Positions 1 to 8,929 of a DNA stretch of 64,000 bases are shown here, in pieces. Source of the DNA: an uncultured Verrucomicrobiota bacterium (GTDB lineage Bacteria; Verrucomicrobiota; Verrucomicrobiia; Opitutales; Seribacteraceae); assembly GCA_902618175.1 (NCBI GenBank), contig CACMZN010000006.1, positions 1 to 64,000 of the forward strand, written 5' to 3'. Position numbers and translations under genes: made by a program. Each line of letters opens with the position of its first letter. Within the stretch, counting starts at the first letter, position 1. Below the pieces are notes generated by a model. That model searched no databases, was not told the DNA's origin, and saw nothing but the letters and a program-made list of their open reading frames with translations.

Positions 1-125
1 GTGAACTTTGCCAAGAAAGAAAAGCTGGACTGCTGATGGTAAGTCATGACAAGGATATTATTTCAGGTTTCGAAAAGCAGATCGATTGGTCGCAATTAAA
101 CTCGAAAAATTGTACTAAGGCATAA
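1..125 (+). CDS. ABC transporter ATP-binding protein, C-terminal end only (5' truncated)
   Basis: An open frame runs in from the left edge and stops at a TAA at 123-125. The visible residues include GLLMVSHD followed by KDIISGF, which matches the end of an ABC ATPase with the H-loop His of the switch region; the Walker motifs lie outside the window. The next gene is an FtsX-type permease only 8 bases downstream, so this is very likely the ATPase partner of a LolD/MacB-type exporter. Substrate cannot be read from the fragment. Confidence 0.72.
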   Translation, partial: ELCQERKAGLLMVSHDKDIISGFEKQIDWSQLNSKNCTKA

Positions 126-133
126 GGTCGACA

Positions 134-1354
134 ATGAAGATATCCAAATTCAAAGTCGCTGCATTTCTCGCATTTAAAGGATTCAGGCAATATGCATTTT
201 CCTCACTGGTCGCCTCCTTTACGATTGCGATGGCAGGAGGACTCTTTCTGAGTACTTGGAAAATCAAAGAAGAAACAAAAAAAGCCTTTTCGAATGCAAC
301 GGGTGGATTTGATGCAGTTTTGGGCGCCAGGGGATCAAAGCTTCAACTTATTTTGAATGGTCTTTTTCATTTGGAAGAGTCACCGGGTAACTTACCCTGG
401 AAGCAATATGAGGACATAAAGAAGACTTCAGGAGTAAGGGAGGCTTTTCCGATTGCAGTGGGAGATAATTATTTGGGTTATCGTCTGGTTGGAACTTTGC
501 CCGAACTTTTCACAAAACATGAATGGAGACCTGGAGCAAAATACCAAATCAATCCCGGAGGAAGAATCTTTTCAGAGATGGCGAAAGAGGCGCTGGTTGG
601 TTCGTACGCAGCTCAAAAACTTAAACTTGAGATTGGAAATCGTTTTCATCCTTATCACGGTCTTACTTTCAAAGAGGACAGCAAGCATGAGGATGTCTAT
701 GTAGTGGTCGGCATCTTGAAACCTACCGGAACTCCTGCTGATCGTGTTATATGGATTCCCATCAAGGGAATCCAATTGATGGAAGGGCATGATCGCTCCA
801 TGGCTCAATCAGTAAGCGCAGTATTATTATCCTTGAAAGGAGCGGCAGGCTTTCAATTAGACATGAAATACAACAAGCGAGGCAATCAAGCAACCTTAGC
901 TTGGCCGGTCGCTTCGATTTTGGGAAACTTCTTCAATAAATTGAATTGGTTTCAAGATATTCTATCCTTGATCGCCTATCTTATTGCATTCATTGGGGCA
1001 CTCATCATTTTTGCCACTCTACGGACCGCAATGAACGAAAGAAAAAGAGAATTTGCAATCCTCAGGTGTTTGGGAGCCAGCCGCCAACTTCTCACTTCGA
1101 CGATTCTTCTCCAATCCATGATTATTTCACTGTTTGGAATTTTGGGAACTTGTATGGCCTATTTTCTAATCAATTCCTTTGCCACCTCCGTCATTCGTGA
1201 GCAATCGGGAGTTTTGATGAAAGGTGTCGACTTCGACCAAGTCTCTGTTTTCTTATTCGGAGGAATCTTATTGGTTGGGTTGATTAGTGGTCTGATTCCA
1301 GCCTTTCAGGCATATCGAGTAGATTTGTCTGAAAATCTTAAACCACTTTCATAA
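134..1354 (+). CDS. FtsX/MacB-type ABC transporter permease
   Basis: The 406-residue protein has one membrane segment near residues 20-40, a large periplasmic domain of about 220 residues, and three membrane segments in the last 135 residues. This is the MacB_PCD plus FtsX layout of LolC/E and MacB-type permeases. The conserved cytoplasmic stretch MNERKREFAILRCLGAS precedes the second-last helix pair. It follows the ATPase fragment by 8 bases and precedes a DUF3299-like lipoprotein, an order seen in zinc-regulated loci of the ZrgABCDE kind. Such systems act mechanically on lipoproteins or outer-membrane substrates rather than importing small solutes. Family call is firm; the zinc link is an inference from gene order. 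Confidence 0.85.
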   Translation: MKISKFKVAAFLAFKGFRQYAFSSLVASFTIAMAGGLFLSTWKIKEETKKAFSNATGGFDAVLGARGSKLQLILNGLFHLEESPGNLPWKQYEDIKKTSGVREAFPIAVGDNYLGYRLVGTLPELFTKHEWRPGAKYQINPGGRIFSEMAKEALVGSYAAQKLKLEIGNRFHPYHGLTFKEDSKHEDVYVVVGILKPTGTPADRVIWIPIKGIQLMEGHDRSMAQSVSAVLLSLKGAAGFQLDMKYNKRGNQATLAWPVASILGNFFNKLNWFQDILSLIAYLIAFIGALIIFATLRTAMNERKREFAILRCLGASRQLLTSTILLQSMIISLFGILGTCMAYFLINSFATSVIREQSGVLMKGVDFDQVSVFLFGGILLVGLISGLIPAFQAYRVDLSENLKPLS

Positions 1355-1430
1355 AGAATATTATGAAAAAATACCTTCCAAATGTCCAATCTGAGTTGCG
1401 AATCAAAATAATTTTAGAAGTTTTATCTAC

Positions 1431-2321
1431 ATGAGCACTTCTGCGAATTCTTTCTTGTTTGGCCTATTGTACTCCTTCTGGATACTTTGTTTTTTTGCGT
1501 GCAGCGAGGAAATCCCATTGACTTCTTCAAGCAGTCAGGAAGAAGTCGAAGAAATGCAAATTGTCGGGGATCCGATTTTGGAAACGACTGAAAACCCTCC
1601 TGTTGGCATCTTGTCAGACCATTCCAACAAGTCATCTCCATCCGAAGAAGACGAACATGATCAAACTGCAGAAAATCATTCATTGAGAGCAAGTCACCAT
1701 TCGAATGTTGATGTTTCTTCAGAACTTGAAGTTCATGAAAACAAGCAAAATTCTCTTTTGATTGACGAATCGATAGTTTCAAAAGAAGCGGATGCTAACG
1801 AAACGATTATTCAAGAGGGCTTTGTATCAAATGGTAAGATCATGATCTCGGACGGAAATGCCACACCCGTCGAAATGCAGAGCTTACCACCTCATGATGA
1901 AGGGAGTGAATTTAAGATGTTGGCTTTCCGCACGCTGCAAGAGTTTGAATACAACGTGGATTGGGAAAAGGATGGAATGCAATTTGAGTATTCGGCTTTT
2001 GCAGAAAGAGTTCCAAAAACAATCCGAAGCCAATCCGAAAGCAAAGTAGCGATAGAAGGCTTCATGATTCCTACGGTGGTAAACGAAGACAATTTGGTTA
2101 ATGAATTTCTGCTTTTGCCAGACCAAATGAGCTGTTGCTTCGGACAGACTCCCGAAGCAAATGGTTGGGTGGTAGTTAGTGCCCCGGACGGAGTTGAAGT
2201 CCTGATGGATCGAATCATACGAGTAACGGGAACTTTTACCGTTGAAGAAAGATGGGATGAGGAATTTTTCGTTGGTCTATATCACATGTCGTGTGAAGAA
2301 ATTACTGGTCCTGCCTTATAA
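1431..2321 (+). CDS. DUF3299-like lipoprotein
   Basis: The 296-residue protein begins with a hydrophobic leader ending in a lipobox-like FFAC, so it is probably a lipoprotein with Cys24 as the lipidated residue. Residues 25-180 are low-complexity and rich in Glu, Ser and His, with several HSN/HDE patches. The last 100 residues form a compact domain with VAIEGFMIP, EFLLLPDQMSCCFGQTP and VRVTG-like segments that I associate with DUF3299. In several proteobacteria DUF3299 proteins sit beside the same ATPase/permease pair in Zur-controlled loci. The paired Cys and His-rich linker fit a metal-related role, but this is inference. It lies 76 bases after the permease and is probably co-transcribed. 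Confidence 0.65.
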   Translation: MSTSANSFLFGLLYSFWILCFFACSEEIPLTSSSSQEEVEEMQIVGDPILETTENPPVGILSDHSNKSSPSEEDEHDQTAENHSLRASHHSNVDVSSELEVHENKQNSLLIDESIVSKEADANETIIQEGFVSNGKIMISDGNATPVEMQSLPPHDEGSEFKMLAFRTLQEFEYNVDWEKDGMQFEYSAFAERVPKTIRSQSESKVAIEGFMIPTVVNEDNLVNEFLLLPDQMSCCFGQTPEANGWVVVSAPDGVEVLMDRIIRVTGTFTVEERWDEEFFVGLYHMSCEEITGPAL

Positions 2322-2355
2322 CCGAACAAGCACCTACGATCGTTTCCGATGATCC

Positions 2356-2943
2356 CTATTCGGAACCTGATTTTTCTTTAAGTTTTCCTATCCTGACTTT
2401 AACCATAAAATCAGGATTTTTTACCGAACCGTTGTTTCCGGAAGATCCTTTTTTGATTTTATCCACGAATTCCATACCCTTTAAAACTTTCCCCCAAACG
2501 GTGTATTGATTGTCCAGAAAAGGAGCATCTTCGAAACAAATAAAAAACTGACTGTTCGCACTATTTGGGTTCGATGATCTTGCCATGGAGCAAGTGCCTC
2601 TAACATGTTTGCGAGAATTGAATTCCTCCATCAGATCCTCCAAGTCAGACCCACCTGTTCCAACTCGACCGGCATTGAAATCCTTTTCATTTCCAAATTC
2701 AACATCGCCAGTTTGAGCCATAAAACCGTCGATGACACGGTGAAAAGCCACACCATCATACTTTCCTTCTTGGGCAAGTTTTTTGATCCTTTCGACGTGA
2801 TTAGGCGCATCTTCGGAAAATAATTCAATCACAACTTGACCATCTTTAAGATCAATCAGGAGAGTGTTTTCTGGATTTATTGGTTTTGCTTCGGTCATGA
2901 CGAAAGGAAGCATGAGCAGGATGCGTGCAAAGTACTTCTTCAT
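2356..2943 (-). CDS. Exported cyclophilin-type peptidyl-prolyl cis-trans isomerase
   Basis: A short signal peptide (MKKYFARILLMLPFVMTEA) is followed by a complete cyclophilin domain. The signature FHRVIDGFMAQTGD carries the catalytic Arg, and SQFFICFEDAPFLD and YTVWGKVLKGMEFVDKI are the other conserved blocks. It should catalyse proline isomerisation during folding of exported proteins in the periplasm. The 195-residue length is normal for a bacterial secreted cyclophilin. It converges on the DUF3299 gene with 34 bases between stops and stands apart from the DUF1501 gene upstream, so it looks monocistronic. Confidence 0.92.
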   Translation of the reverse strand: MKKYFARILLMLPFVMTEAKPINPENTLLIDLKDGQVVIELFSEDAPNHVERIKKLAQEGKYDGVAFHRVIDGFMAQTGDVEFGNEKDFNAGRVGTGGSDLEDLMEEFNSRKHVRGTCSMARSSNPNSANSQFFICFEDAPFLDNQYTVWGKVLKGMEFVDKIKKGSSGNNGSVKNPDFMVKVRIGKLKEKSGSE

Positions 2944-3036
2944 TGGTAATTTAAAAAGAGTGTTCTCTTAACATGGAGGCGCTTTGTTAGTCCAGATTAA
3001 ATAAAACTGTTCTACCTCTGGTCCACAATCCGTTTG

Positions 3037-4341
3037 CTAGATCAATTGAGTAATTGGTTGACCTTTATTTGAAAGAGTAAACGGGCGTCGAGTGGGGGAG
3101 TAAATGATTTGATCTAAAGGCAAACCGAGGGCGTAGGCAATGGTGGCGTTGAAATCAGGAATCTCGACTTTGTTTTCAATGACTTCCACTCCATTTTCAT
3201 CAGTCGATCCCCAGGTTTGTCCGCCTTGGATGCCACCGCCCGCAAGCATACAGGAAAAGGCTTTTGGGTAATGATCGCGACCTTCATTTACATTTATTTT
3301 TGGAGTTCTTCCAAACTCGGTGGCTAGAACCACCAAGGTTTCTTCCAGCATGCCACGCCTGAAGAGGTCATCCAACAAGGCAGACAATGCCTGATCCAAT
3401 ACGGCACATCTTTCAGGTACACGGGAGAAATTATTCTGATGGGTGTCCCAGCCGCCAAGTTGTACTTCAACGAAACGTACGTTTCGTTCAACCAGACGGC
3501 GGGCCAGAAGCACACCTTGCCCGAAATTGTCATCACCATAGGAATTCCTCATGGCTTCAGGTTCTTCCGAAAGATCGAAAGCCTCAAGGTCCTGGCTCTT
3601 CATAAGGCGTACCGCGTCATCATACATATCGGAATAAGCGCGGACTTTTTTAAGGTCGTACTTTTCAACAAAGACACGGTCGAGTTTATTGGAAAGCGCC
3701 AGGCTTTTCTCAAAACTCTGATCATTGAATCCACGGAGCATTTCACAGTTACGCAAACCCTCGTTGGGGTTTCCTATGGCAAGAGGTTGATGGGCGGATG
3801 GAAGAAATCCAGACAAAGGATGTCGACTTCCTCCATTCACAACCACAGCTCCTGGAAGGGTTGGATTGAATCTGCCGTCCAGCTTGGTCATCCATGCTCC
3901 CATACTTGGATGGACGATGGTTGCTCTTTGAGCATAGCTGGTGTGCATGAAATAGTTACCTTGCTGGTGAGCTCCTTTCGTGGAAGTCATTCCGCGGATT
4001 ACGGCAATCTTCTCCGCATGATTGGCAAGCAAAGGGAGATTTTCCGCAAGTTCAACTCCATCCGCTTTTGTCCTGATGGCTTGGGTCGGTCCGCCCGTCT
4101 CGGTACCAGGTTTGGGGTCGAAAGTGTCGAGGTGAGACATGCCTCCCGACATGTATAGATAAATGATGTTTTTGGCGTTTGGGGCGTAATTCAGAGGTCG
4201 GTTCAGACCAAGACCCGCTCCCATGACTCTTTCAGGTGTGGCCCATGGTAGGATGCTTACGCCCAAAAAGCCTTTGGCGGCCAAGCTCATGAACCTGCGC
4301 CTTTTCAATTCTCCGTTTCCAAGAGGTGTATTGTGCATCAT
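3037..4341 (-). CDS. DUF1501 protein with twin-arginine leader (pair 1)
   Basis: The 434-residue protein starts with a KRRRFMSLAAKGFLG segment that fits a Tat-type leader and continues as a DUF1501 domain, an alkaline-phosphatase/sulfatase-fold family common in Verrucomicrobiota and Planctomycetota. Diagnostic stretches are YLYMSGGMSHLDTFDPKP, WDTHQNN, ATEFGRTPKIN and GRDHYPKAFS. The enzymatic activity of the family is not established. It is 22 bases downstream of a DUF1549/DUF1553 gene on the same strand, the usual pairing, which suggests that the two act together outside the cytoplasmic membrane. Two adjacent ATG codons (4339-4341 and 4336-4338) could serve as start. Confidence 0.9.
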   Translation of the reverse strand: MMHNTPLGNGELKRRRFMSLAAKGFLGVSILPWATPERVMGAGLGLNRPLNYAPNAKNIIYLYMSGGMSHLDTFDPKPGTETGGPTQAIRTKADGVELAENLPLLANHAEKIAVIRGMTSTKGAHQQGNYFMHTSYAQRATIVHPSMGAWMTKLDGRFNPTLPGAVVVNGGSRHPLSGFLPSAHQPLAIGNPNEGLRNCEMLRGFNDQSFEKSLALSNKLDRVFVEKYDLKKVRAYSDMYDDAVRLMKSQDLEAFDLSEEPEAMRNSYGDDNFGQGVLLARRLVERNVRFVEVQLGGWDTHQNNFSRVPERCAVLDQALSALLDDLFRRGMLEETLVVLATEFGRTPKINVNEGRDHYPKAFSCMLAGGGIQGGQTWGSTDENGVEVIENKVEIPDFNATIAYALGLPLDQIIYSPTRRPFTLSNKGQPITQLI

Positions 4342-4363
4342 GACCGGTGGTAGATGAATGACT

Positions 4364-6535
4364 TCATTGGATGAATGAAAATTGGCGAGTATTCATAAGT
4401 GCCCAAGCCACTCCAAGGAAACGCTTGTTATCGGACAAGGCAAGCTCCTGGAATTTTTTTTCCATATTTTTGCGGTATTTATCTTTTTTTTCAATCGGCC
4501 AATCATTGGGGGGTTTAAGGGAAGGTGCTGGAATATTTGTTTTTTTTCTTACTTCCGCGATGCAATCCTCCATTTCCCGATCGGACGGTTCGCGGTTGAG
4601 CAAGGAAAGAAACAGGACTCTGATTTTATTTTCATCGGAATTCGCCCGGGAAAGGTTTTGGGAGAGAGGTGATTGGGGGCTGAAAACCGACCCATATATG
4701 ACTCCGTTGAGGAGAGTAAGTGCTTGAGGGACGGAAGCTTGACTGTTGGAATTTTCAATGATTTCTCGGTCGGACTGACCGAATTCCCGCAGGAAGTGGC
4801 CCGATGGGGCGGGGGTTGTAATCTCCGAGGCTCTCATCAGACCGGTGTTGTAACCCTTCCATCGAGAGTCCTTTATTGCGATTCCGGAAGTGACCCGGTT
4901 GTAAAGCGAGCGTACGTCAAAATCATCACCCATGATTATTTTTGCGAACAAGCTCCTTTGCTGATTGCGGGCTTTTGTGTATTCTCTTCGCAAGCGAGCA
5001 ACCGCTTCCCGGTCATCGGCTTCCTGCGCTTCGCGTATTTGTTTCTGTATGCGTTCCATTTCACTAAGCGCCTGCCTGCTTGCCTTTGCCCCTTTGCCTG
5101 CAAGGGAAACCAAGGCCCTTGGATCGAGATTCTCGACTTTCTCTTGGTATTCGGCGAATCGATCGAGCTTGTTCTCAATGATCTGAGGATCCCTGATTCT
5201 CTCGTCGGAGTATGGGATGGAAAGAGAGACGAACGAGTCCCACAATTGCTCGGCGGACATGCGTTTCAGAACCGGCCCTTCAAAAAAATGAGGCTGATCG
5301 TTGGCGAGTTCATAGCGAACCGCCTCTCGATCGAAGGCTTGCACATTTAGAAGAACGCGCTGAAATTCCTTCAGGTCATAATTAACCCGCACCATAAGTT
5401 CCTCCAAGTAATCCAGAAGCTCGGGGATGGAGGCTTGGGTGTCATCTCGCCAGTCATCGACCGGTTCAACCAAGCCCCGTCCGAAGATTTTTTTCCACAT
5501 ACGGTTGGCAATGACTTTGGTGAAACGTGGATTTTCCGGAGAAGTCAGCCATTGACCGTAAGCTTCAATTTTGTTGTCGGAATTCTCAACCCCAAGAGAT
5601 TCGCCGAAGATAGGTGCAGGAGAAACCGGACTCTCAGGATGGGCATCAGCATACTGGTAGTCATGAGGTAAAGTAAGTTGTCTTGCCGTATGACGGGAGC
5701 CATATCGGAGGGGCTGGATCATTTCTTGTATGGCTTTCCGCAGGGCTGCGCTTTGTTTGGATTGAGTCTTTAGTTTTCTTTTCTGAGGAGAAAGATTTTT
5801 ATTCACCTGTTTAAAATGAGACTTCAGGTCATTCTGCAGTTGCCCACCCATTCTTGTGGTAATTCCATAAGTGAAAGCGGCCATTTCGTAGTATTCCCGC
5901 TGAGTCCATTTGTCGAACGGATGGTTGTGACATTGGGCACATACCATTTGGGTGCCAAGAAAAAGTTGCGTGGTGTTGGACATGTTGTCGAGTTCCATGC
6001 CTGCGTCTCTAAGGTAGTAACCGGATGCTCCGTCTTCCCAAGGATAACCTTGAGCGGTGACCAAAGAGTATGCAACCTCGTCGAAAGGAGCGTTTTTGGC
6101 GATTTGTTCTTTCACCCAATGGTTGTAGATCTCTCCAGCACCGATTTGATTGCCGCCTCGCATTCGGGACTGCAACCTGAGCAGATCCGCCCACCAGTTG
6201 AACATTTGGCTTTCATAGGCGGGAGAGTTCAAAAGATAATCGACAAGCACGGTCTTTTGATTCTCAGACTTGTGATTTAGAAACGCACTGGTTTCGTCGA
6301 AGGATGGAATTCGTCCGGCCACCGTCAGATAAATCCTACGGAGGAGTTGACCATCCTTTAAATTTGAGGGAATCTCCAACTTATGCTTGAGGTGAGCCTT
6401 TTCCAAAATGTGGTCAATGGCTGAAGCTTCTTGGAGAATTTGCTTCGACGAGAGCGAAAACGAGTAACCAAGTAATTCGCCGCTTATGGATAAAAGAAAC
6501 GAAAAGAAAGAAATATAGGAGGATATCTTAACCAT
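4364..6535 (-). CDS. PSD1 (DUF1549 + DUF1553) protein (pair 1)
   Basis: A 723-residue exported protein with a hydrophobic leader, DUF1549 at about residues 35-215 and DUF1553 in the C-terminal half. A single CAQCH heme-binding-type motif lies at residues 199-203, followed by NHPFDKW, typical of DUF1549. DUF1553 is marked by RFTKVIANRMWKKIFGRG and by HFLREFGQSDREIIENS. There is no N-terminal PSCyt1 cytochrome domain, in contrast to the copy at 49590-52508. A charged coiled-coil stretch near residues 470-530 separates the DUF1553 halves. Function is unknown; the family always partners DUF1501 proteins, as here. Polysaccharide breakdown has been suggested for the family, and that remains inference. 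Confidence 0.9.
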   Translation of the reverse strand: MVKISSYISFFSFLLSISGELLGYSFSLSSKQILQEASAIDHILEKAHLKHKLEIPSNLKDGQLLRRIYLTVAGRIPSFDETSAFLNHKSENQKTVLVDYLLNSPAYESQMFNWWADLLRLQSRMRGGNQIGAGEIYNHWVKEQIAKNAPFDEVAYSLVTAQGYPWEDGASGYYLRDAGMELDNMSNTTQLFLGTQMVCAQCHNHPFDKWTQREYYEMAAFTYGITTRMGGQLQNDLKSHFKQVNKNLSPQKRKLKTQSKQSAALRKAIQEMIQPLRYGSRHTARQLTLPHDYQYADAHPESPVSPAPIFGESLGVENSDNKIEAYGQWLTSPENPRFTKVIANRMWKKIFGRGLVEPVDDWRDDTQASIPELLDYLEELMVRVNYDLKEFQRVLLNVQAFDREAVRYELANDQPHFFEGPVLKRMSAEQLWDSFVSLSIPYSDERIRDPQIIENKLDRFAEYQEKVENLDPRALVSLAGKGAKASRQALSEMERIQKQIREAQEADDREAVARLRREYTKARNQQRSLFAKIIMGDDFDVRSLYNRVTSGIAIKDSRWKGYNTGLMRASEITTPAPSGHFLREFGQSDREIIENSNSQASVPQALTLLNGVIYGSVFSPQSPLSQNLSRANSDENKIRVLFLSLLNREPSDREMEDCIAEVRKKTNIPAPSLKPPNDWPIEKKDKYRKNMEKKFQELALSDNKRFLGVAWALMNTRQFSFIQ

Positions 6536-6634
6536 AACCTTTTATTTAATTTAGCATATTGGAAAAAAGTTGCACTTAAAATTTCGAATGCAATAAAACT
6601 TAAATTTTCGAGGCTTGCATGATCCAAGTTATCC

Positions 6635-8929
6635 TCAAAAGCTGTGAGAAATGGAAAGAATGAAGTTTCTCCCGGCACCATTTAGTCCGGAACCATGAAC
6701 CCGGTAGTCTTCGTCACTCAAGTTCTCGGCGGCTAGGAATAAGGTCGTCTTTTTGCCCAAGGCGCGACCCGCACGCAATCCGAAGAGCGTGTAACCCGGA
6801 GTTCCGTTCTCAGGAATCCGCGAACTGTCGGTCTCGTCCTTGAGAGAAAGATCATCGGCTTTTGCAACCGCCAAAATGGAAAATTCACCCCACCAAGGCT
6901 TTTCCGCAGGGGCGTAGCGGGTAATTAGGCGCACTTGCATCGGCATCAATCGAGTGGTCGCTCGACGGACGGGCTCAAAACCATTGATAACTTTTGCAGT
7001 CGTTTCATCGTTGTCGTGATCAACAAGTTTCATAACAGTGCCCGTTGAGTTCTCTTGGAGTTGTTCGACTTCACCATCCATCCAAGAAAAGGAAAAGTTG
7101 GTGTTCCAGTCCGCATCCCAGTTGTATTCGAAGGCAATCTCTACGCCTTGAATGAAGCCATCCCCATTAGCCTTTAAAGCAAGGGTCTTTCCATCCGTTG
7201 CCTCGTAGGGAGACCGAACGATCATTTCCCTTATCCAAGTATGATAGACGGAGGCTTGCCACTGCCATTGCCGTAGCGATCCCCGAAAACCGAATTCCGC
7301 TTGGGTGAAATTTTCCGGGGACAAAACAACGTTTGGGGTTTCGTTGATGCTGGTTTCATCCGTTGAAGTGAGGTCGTAAGCGCTGGGTGGACGGAACCCT
7401 TGGGAAAGTCCTGCAAAAAAGGATGCTCCCTCTGCCAGTTGCTTTCCAATTCGGAATGAACCGACCCACTCATCATAAGATTTCGTCTGATTGGGTTGAA
7501 GCGTCGATGCATCGAAATTATCCAAATAGAAACGTCCAAGCTCTGCCCGTACGCGTGAAAAGCGGACCCCGGGCTCGAGGATCCATCCGCCTATAGTCTC
7601 GAAGCTGTCGTTTAGGTACAAGCCATAACGGTCATATTGAGCATCAGCGGCAAGAGGTCCCTGAAGAAGATCGATACCCCTAAGGCCGTTATCATCGAAT
7701 TTGTAGCCACCGGAAGAGAGAAATTCTCTGTGCCATTCAAAGCCATAGGCAAGCCGTCCTTCCCATGGATCATTTTTTTCAAATCTCCCCGTAATGCCAA
7801 AATCATCGAGGTTAAAAAATTGAAAATCCCCACCATCATTTAGTTTTTTCATCCGGTTTCTTTCCTGACCATGCTGATGCAAGCTGATAGTTACGATTCC
7901 CCGTTCGGCCAAACTGTTGGCCTTCTCCCAGGAAACCATTCCGTAAAATAAGTTTCTTTTCTGATCCAGACGCCTCCATCGTTCCGACCCCGGCGACAGA
8001 CCCTCCCAGGTCAAACCGTGTACCGTCTTATGGGTTCGCGGTACGTCATTCATGAAAGTTCGCTGTAGTCCCAGGATGATTCTGGCATTTTCGCTCATTT
8101 TTCGGGAAAGTCTAAAATTCGTGGCATCGGAATCGTAACCGACGCTCGCCTGCTTGCCTACCCGCTTGCCCCCATCCAAATTGCCGAAGGAACGAACCAT
8201 ATGAGAAAGCTGGGCGAACCAGTCCGCGCTTGAAACGGTTGCTCCAAGCCCAGCAGACCACGATTGTTCCGCTGATGAAAACCGGCTTAGAATTTCTTTC
8301 TCACGGATCATACCCGAATCCGTAAAACGCGGTTTGGCAGACAAAAGGTTAACTACCCCTCCAATTGCATCCGCTCCATGAACGATCCCATTGGGTCCGC
8401 GAACGACTTCAATTCGCTCGCTTCCAAACATTTCCACAGTGCTCCAATATTGATTGGGACCGGAGCGCATCGCGGAATGGTTCAGTCGAATGCCGTCGAC
8501 CAAAAGTAGATTGTGGTAACCGGTCAGTCCCCGAATGTAGGGAGAGGATTGACCAAGAGCTGTCTTTTGAACCATTAAGGATGGTTGTCCGGAGAGGGCT
8601 TCGGGCATGGATCGAGCAGCGGATCCGATTTCCCTGATCTCCATTTGCTCGGTTGACCAAGGCGTCGAACGGTTCGGTTCGGCAAAACCACCTCGCGATG
8701 TCACTAAAAGAGAAGAAAGCGATTCGATTGACTTGGGCTTGTCGGCAGAGACGACCGTGCCCGCGGTTCCAAAACAGAGAACTGAATAGGCGAGAGAAAA
8801 AGCGAACGTATTTCGGGCGATTCGATTCAAGTGGAAAAGATAAGCAACAAATATAACCAGAGTAAAGCTTCTACCAGGCGTATTGCCACCCCAGAGTCCA
8901 AGTCGAATCGAGCTCGATTTGAACTCCAT
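6635..8929 (-). CDS. TonB-dependent outer-membrane receptor
   Basis: The 764-residue protein has a plug domain (SLMVQKTALGQSSPYIRGL, LLLVDGIRLN, IEVVRGPNGIVHGADAIGG) and a long beta-barrel ending in Phe (FILSISHSF), the normal C-terminal signal. It should take up a metal complex or other ligand with energy from TonB-ExbBD. It is the last gene of an operon with a HupE-like protein, a CxxC protein and a Met-rich outer-membrane protein, which points to metal uptake. Start choice is uncertain. The ATG at 8929 overlaps the preceding gene by 59 bases and gives two hydrophobic segments. A TTG at 8828-8830 would give a cleaner signal peptide ending in TVVSA and a 40-base gap. Confidence 0.92.
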   Translation of the reverse strand: MEFKSSSIRLGLWGGNTPGRSFTLVIFVAYLFHLNRIARNTFAFSLAYSVLCFGTAGTVVSADKPKSIESLSSLLVTSRGGFAEPNRSTPWSTEQMEIREIGSAARSMPEALSGQPSLMVQKTALGQSSPYIRGLTGYHNLLLVDGIRLNHSAMRSGPNQYWSTVEMFGSERIEVVRGPNGIVHGADAIGGVVNLLSAKPRFTDSGMIREKEILSRFSSAEQSWSAGLGATVSSADWFAQLSHMVRSFGNLDGGKRVGKQASVGYDSDATNFRLSRKMSENARIILGLQRTFMNDVPRTHKTVHGLTWEGLSPGSERWRRLDQKRNLFYGMVSWEKANSLAERGIVTISLHQHGQERNRMKKLNDGGDFQFFNLDDFGITGRFEKNDPWEGRLAYGFEWHREFLSSGGYKFDDNGLRGIDLLQGPLAADAQYDRYGLYLNDSFETIGGWILEPGVRFSRVRAELGRFYLDNFDASTLQPNQTKSYDEWVGSFRIGKQLAEGASFFAGLSQGFRPPSAYDLTSTDETSINETPNVVLSPENFTQAEFGFRGSLRQWQWQASVYHTWIREMIVRSPYEATDGKTLALKANGDGFIQGVEIAFEYNWDADWNTNFSFSWMDGEVEQLQENSTGTVMKLVDHDNDETTAKVINGFEPVRRATTRLMPMQVRLITRYAPAEKPWWGEFSILAVAKADDLSLKDETDSSRIPENGTPGYTLFGLRAGRALGKKTTLFLAAENLSDEDYRVHGSGLNGAGRNFILSISHSF

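Noticed and set aside
3439-4158. 239-residue plus-strand frame
   Set aside because: Antisense to the DUF1501 gene of pair 1; the protein has no family features.
4673-5350. 225-residue plus-strand frame
   Set aside because: It lies fully opposite the PSD1 gene of pair 1, has no recognisable motif, and shows no codon pattern of its own.
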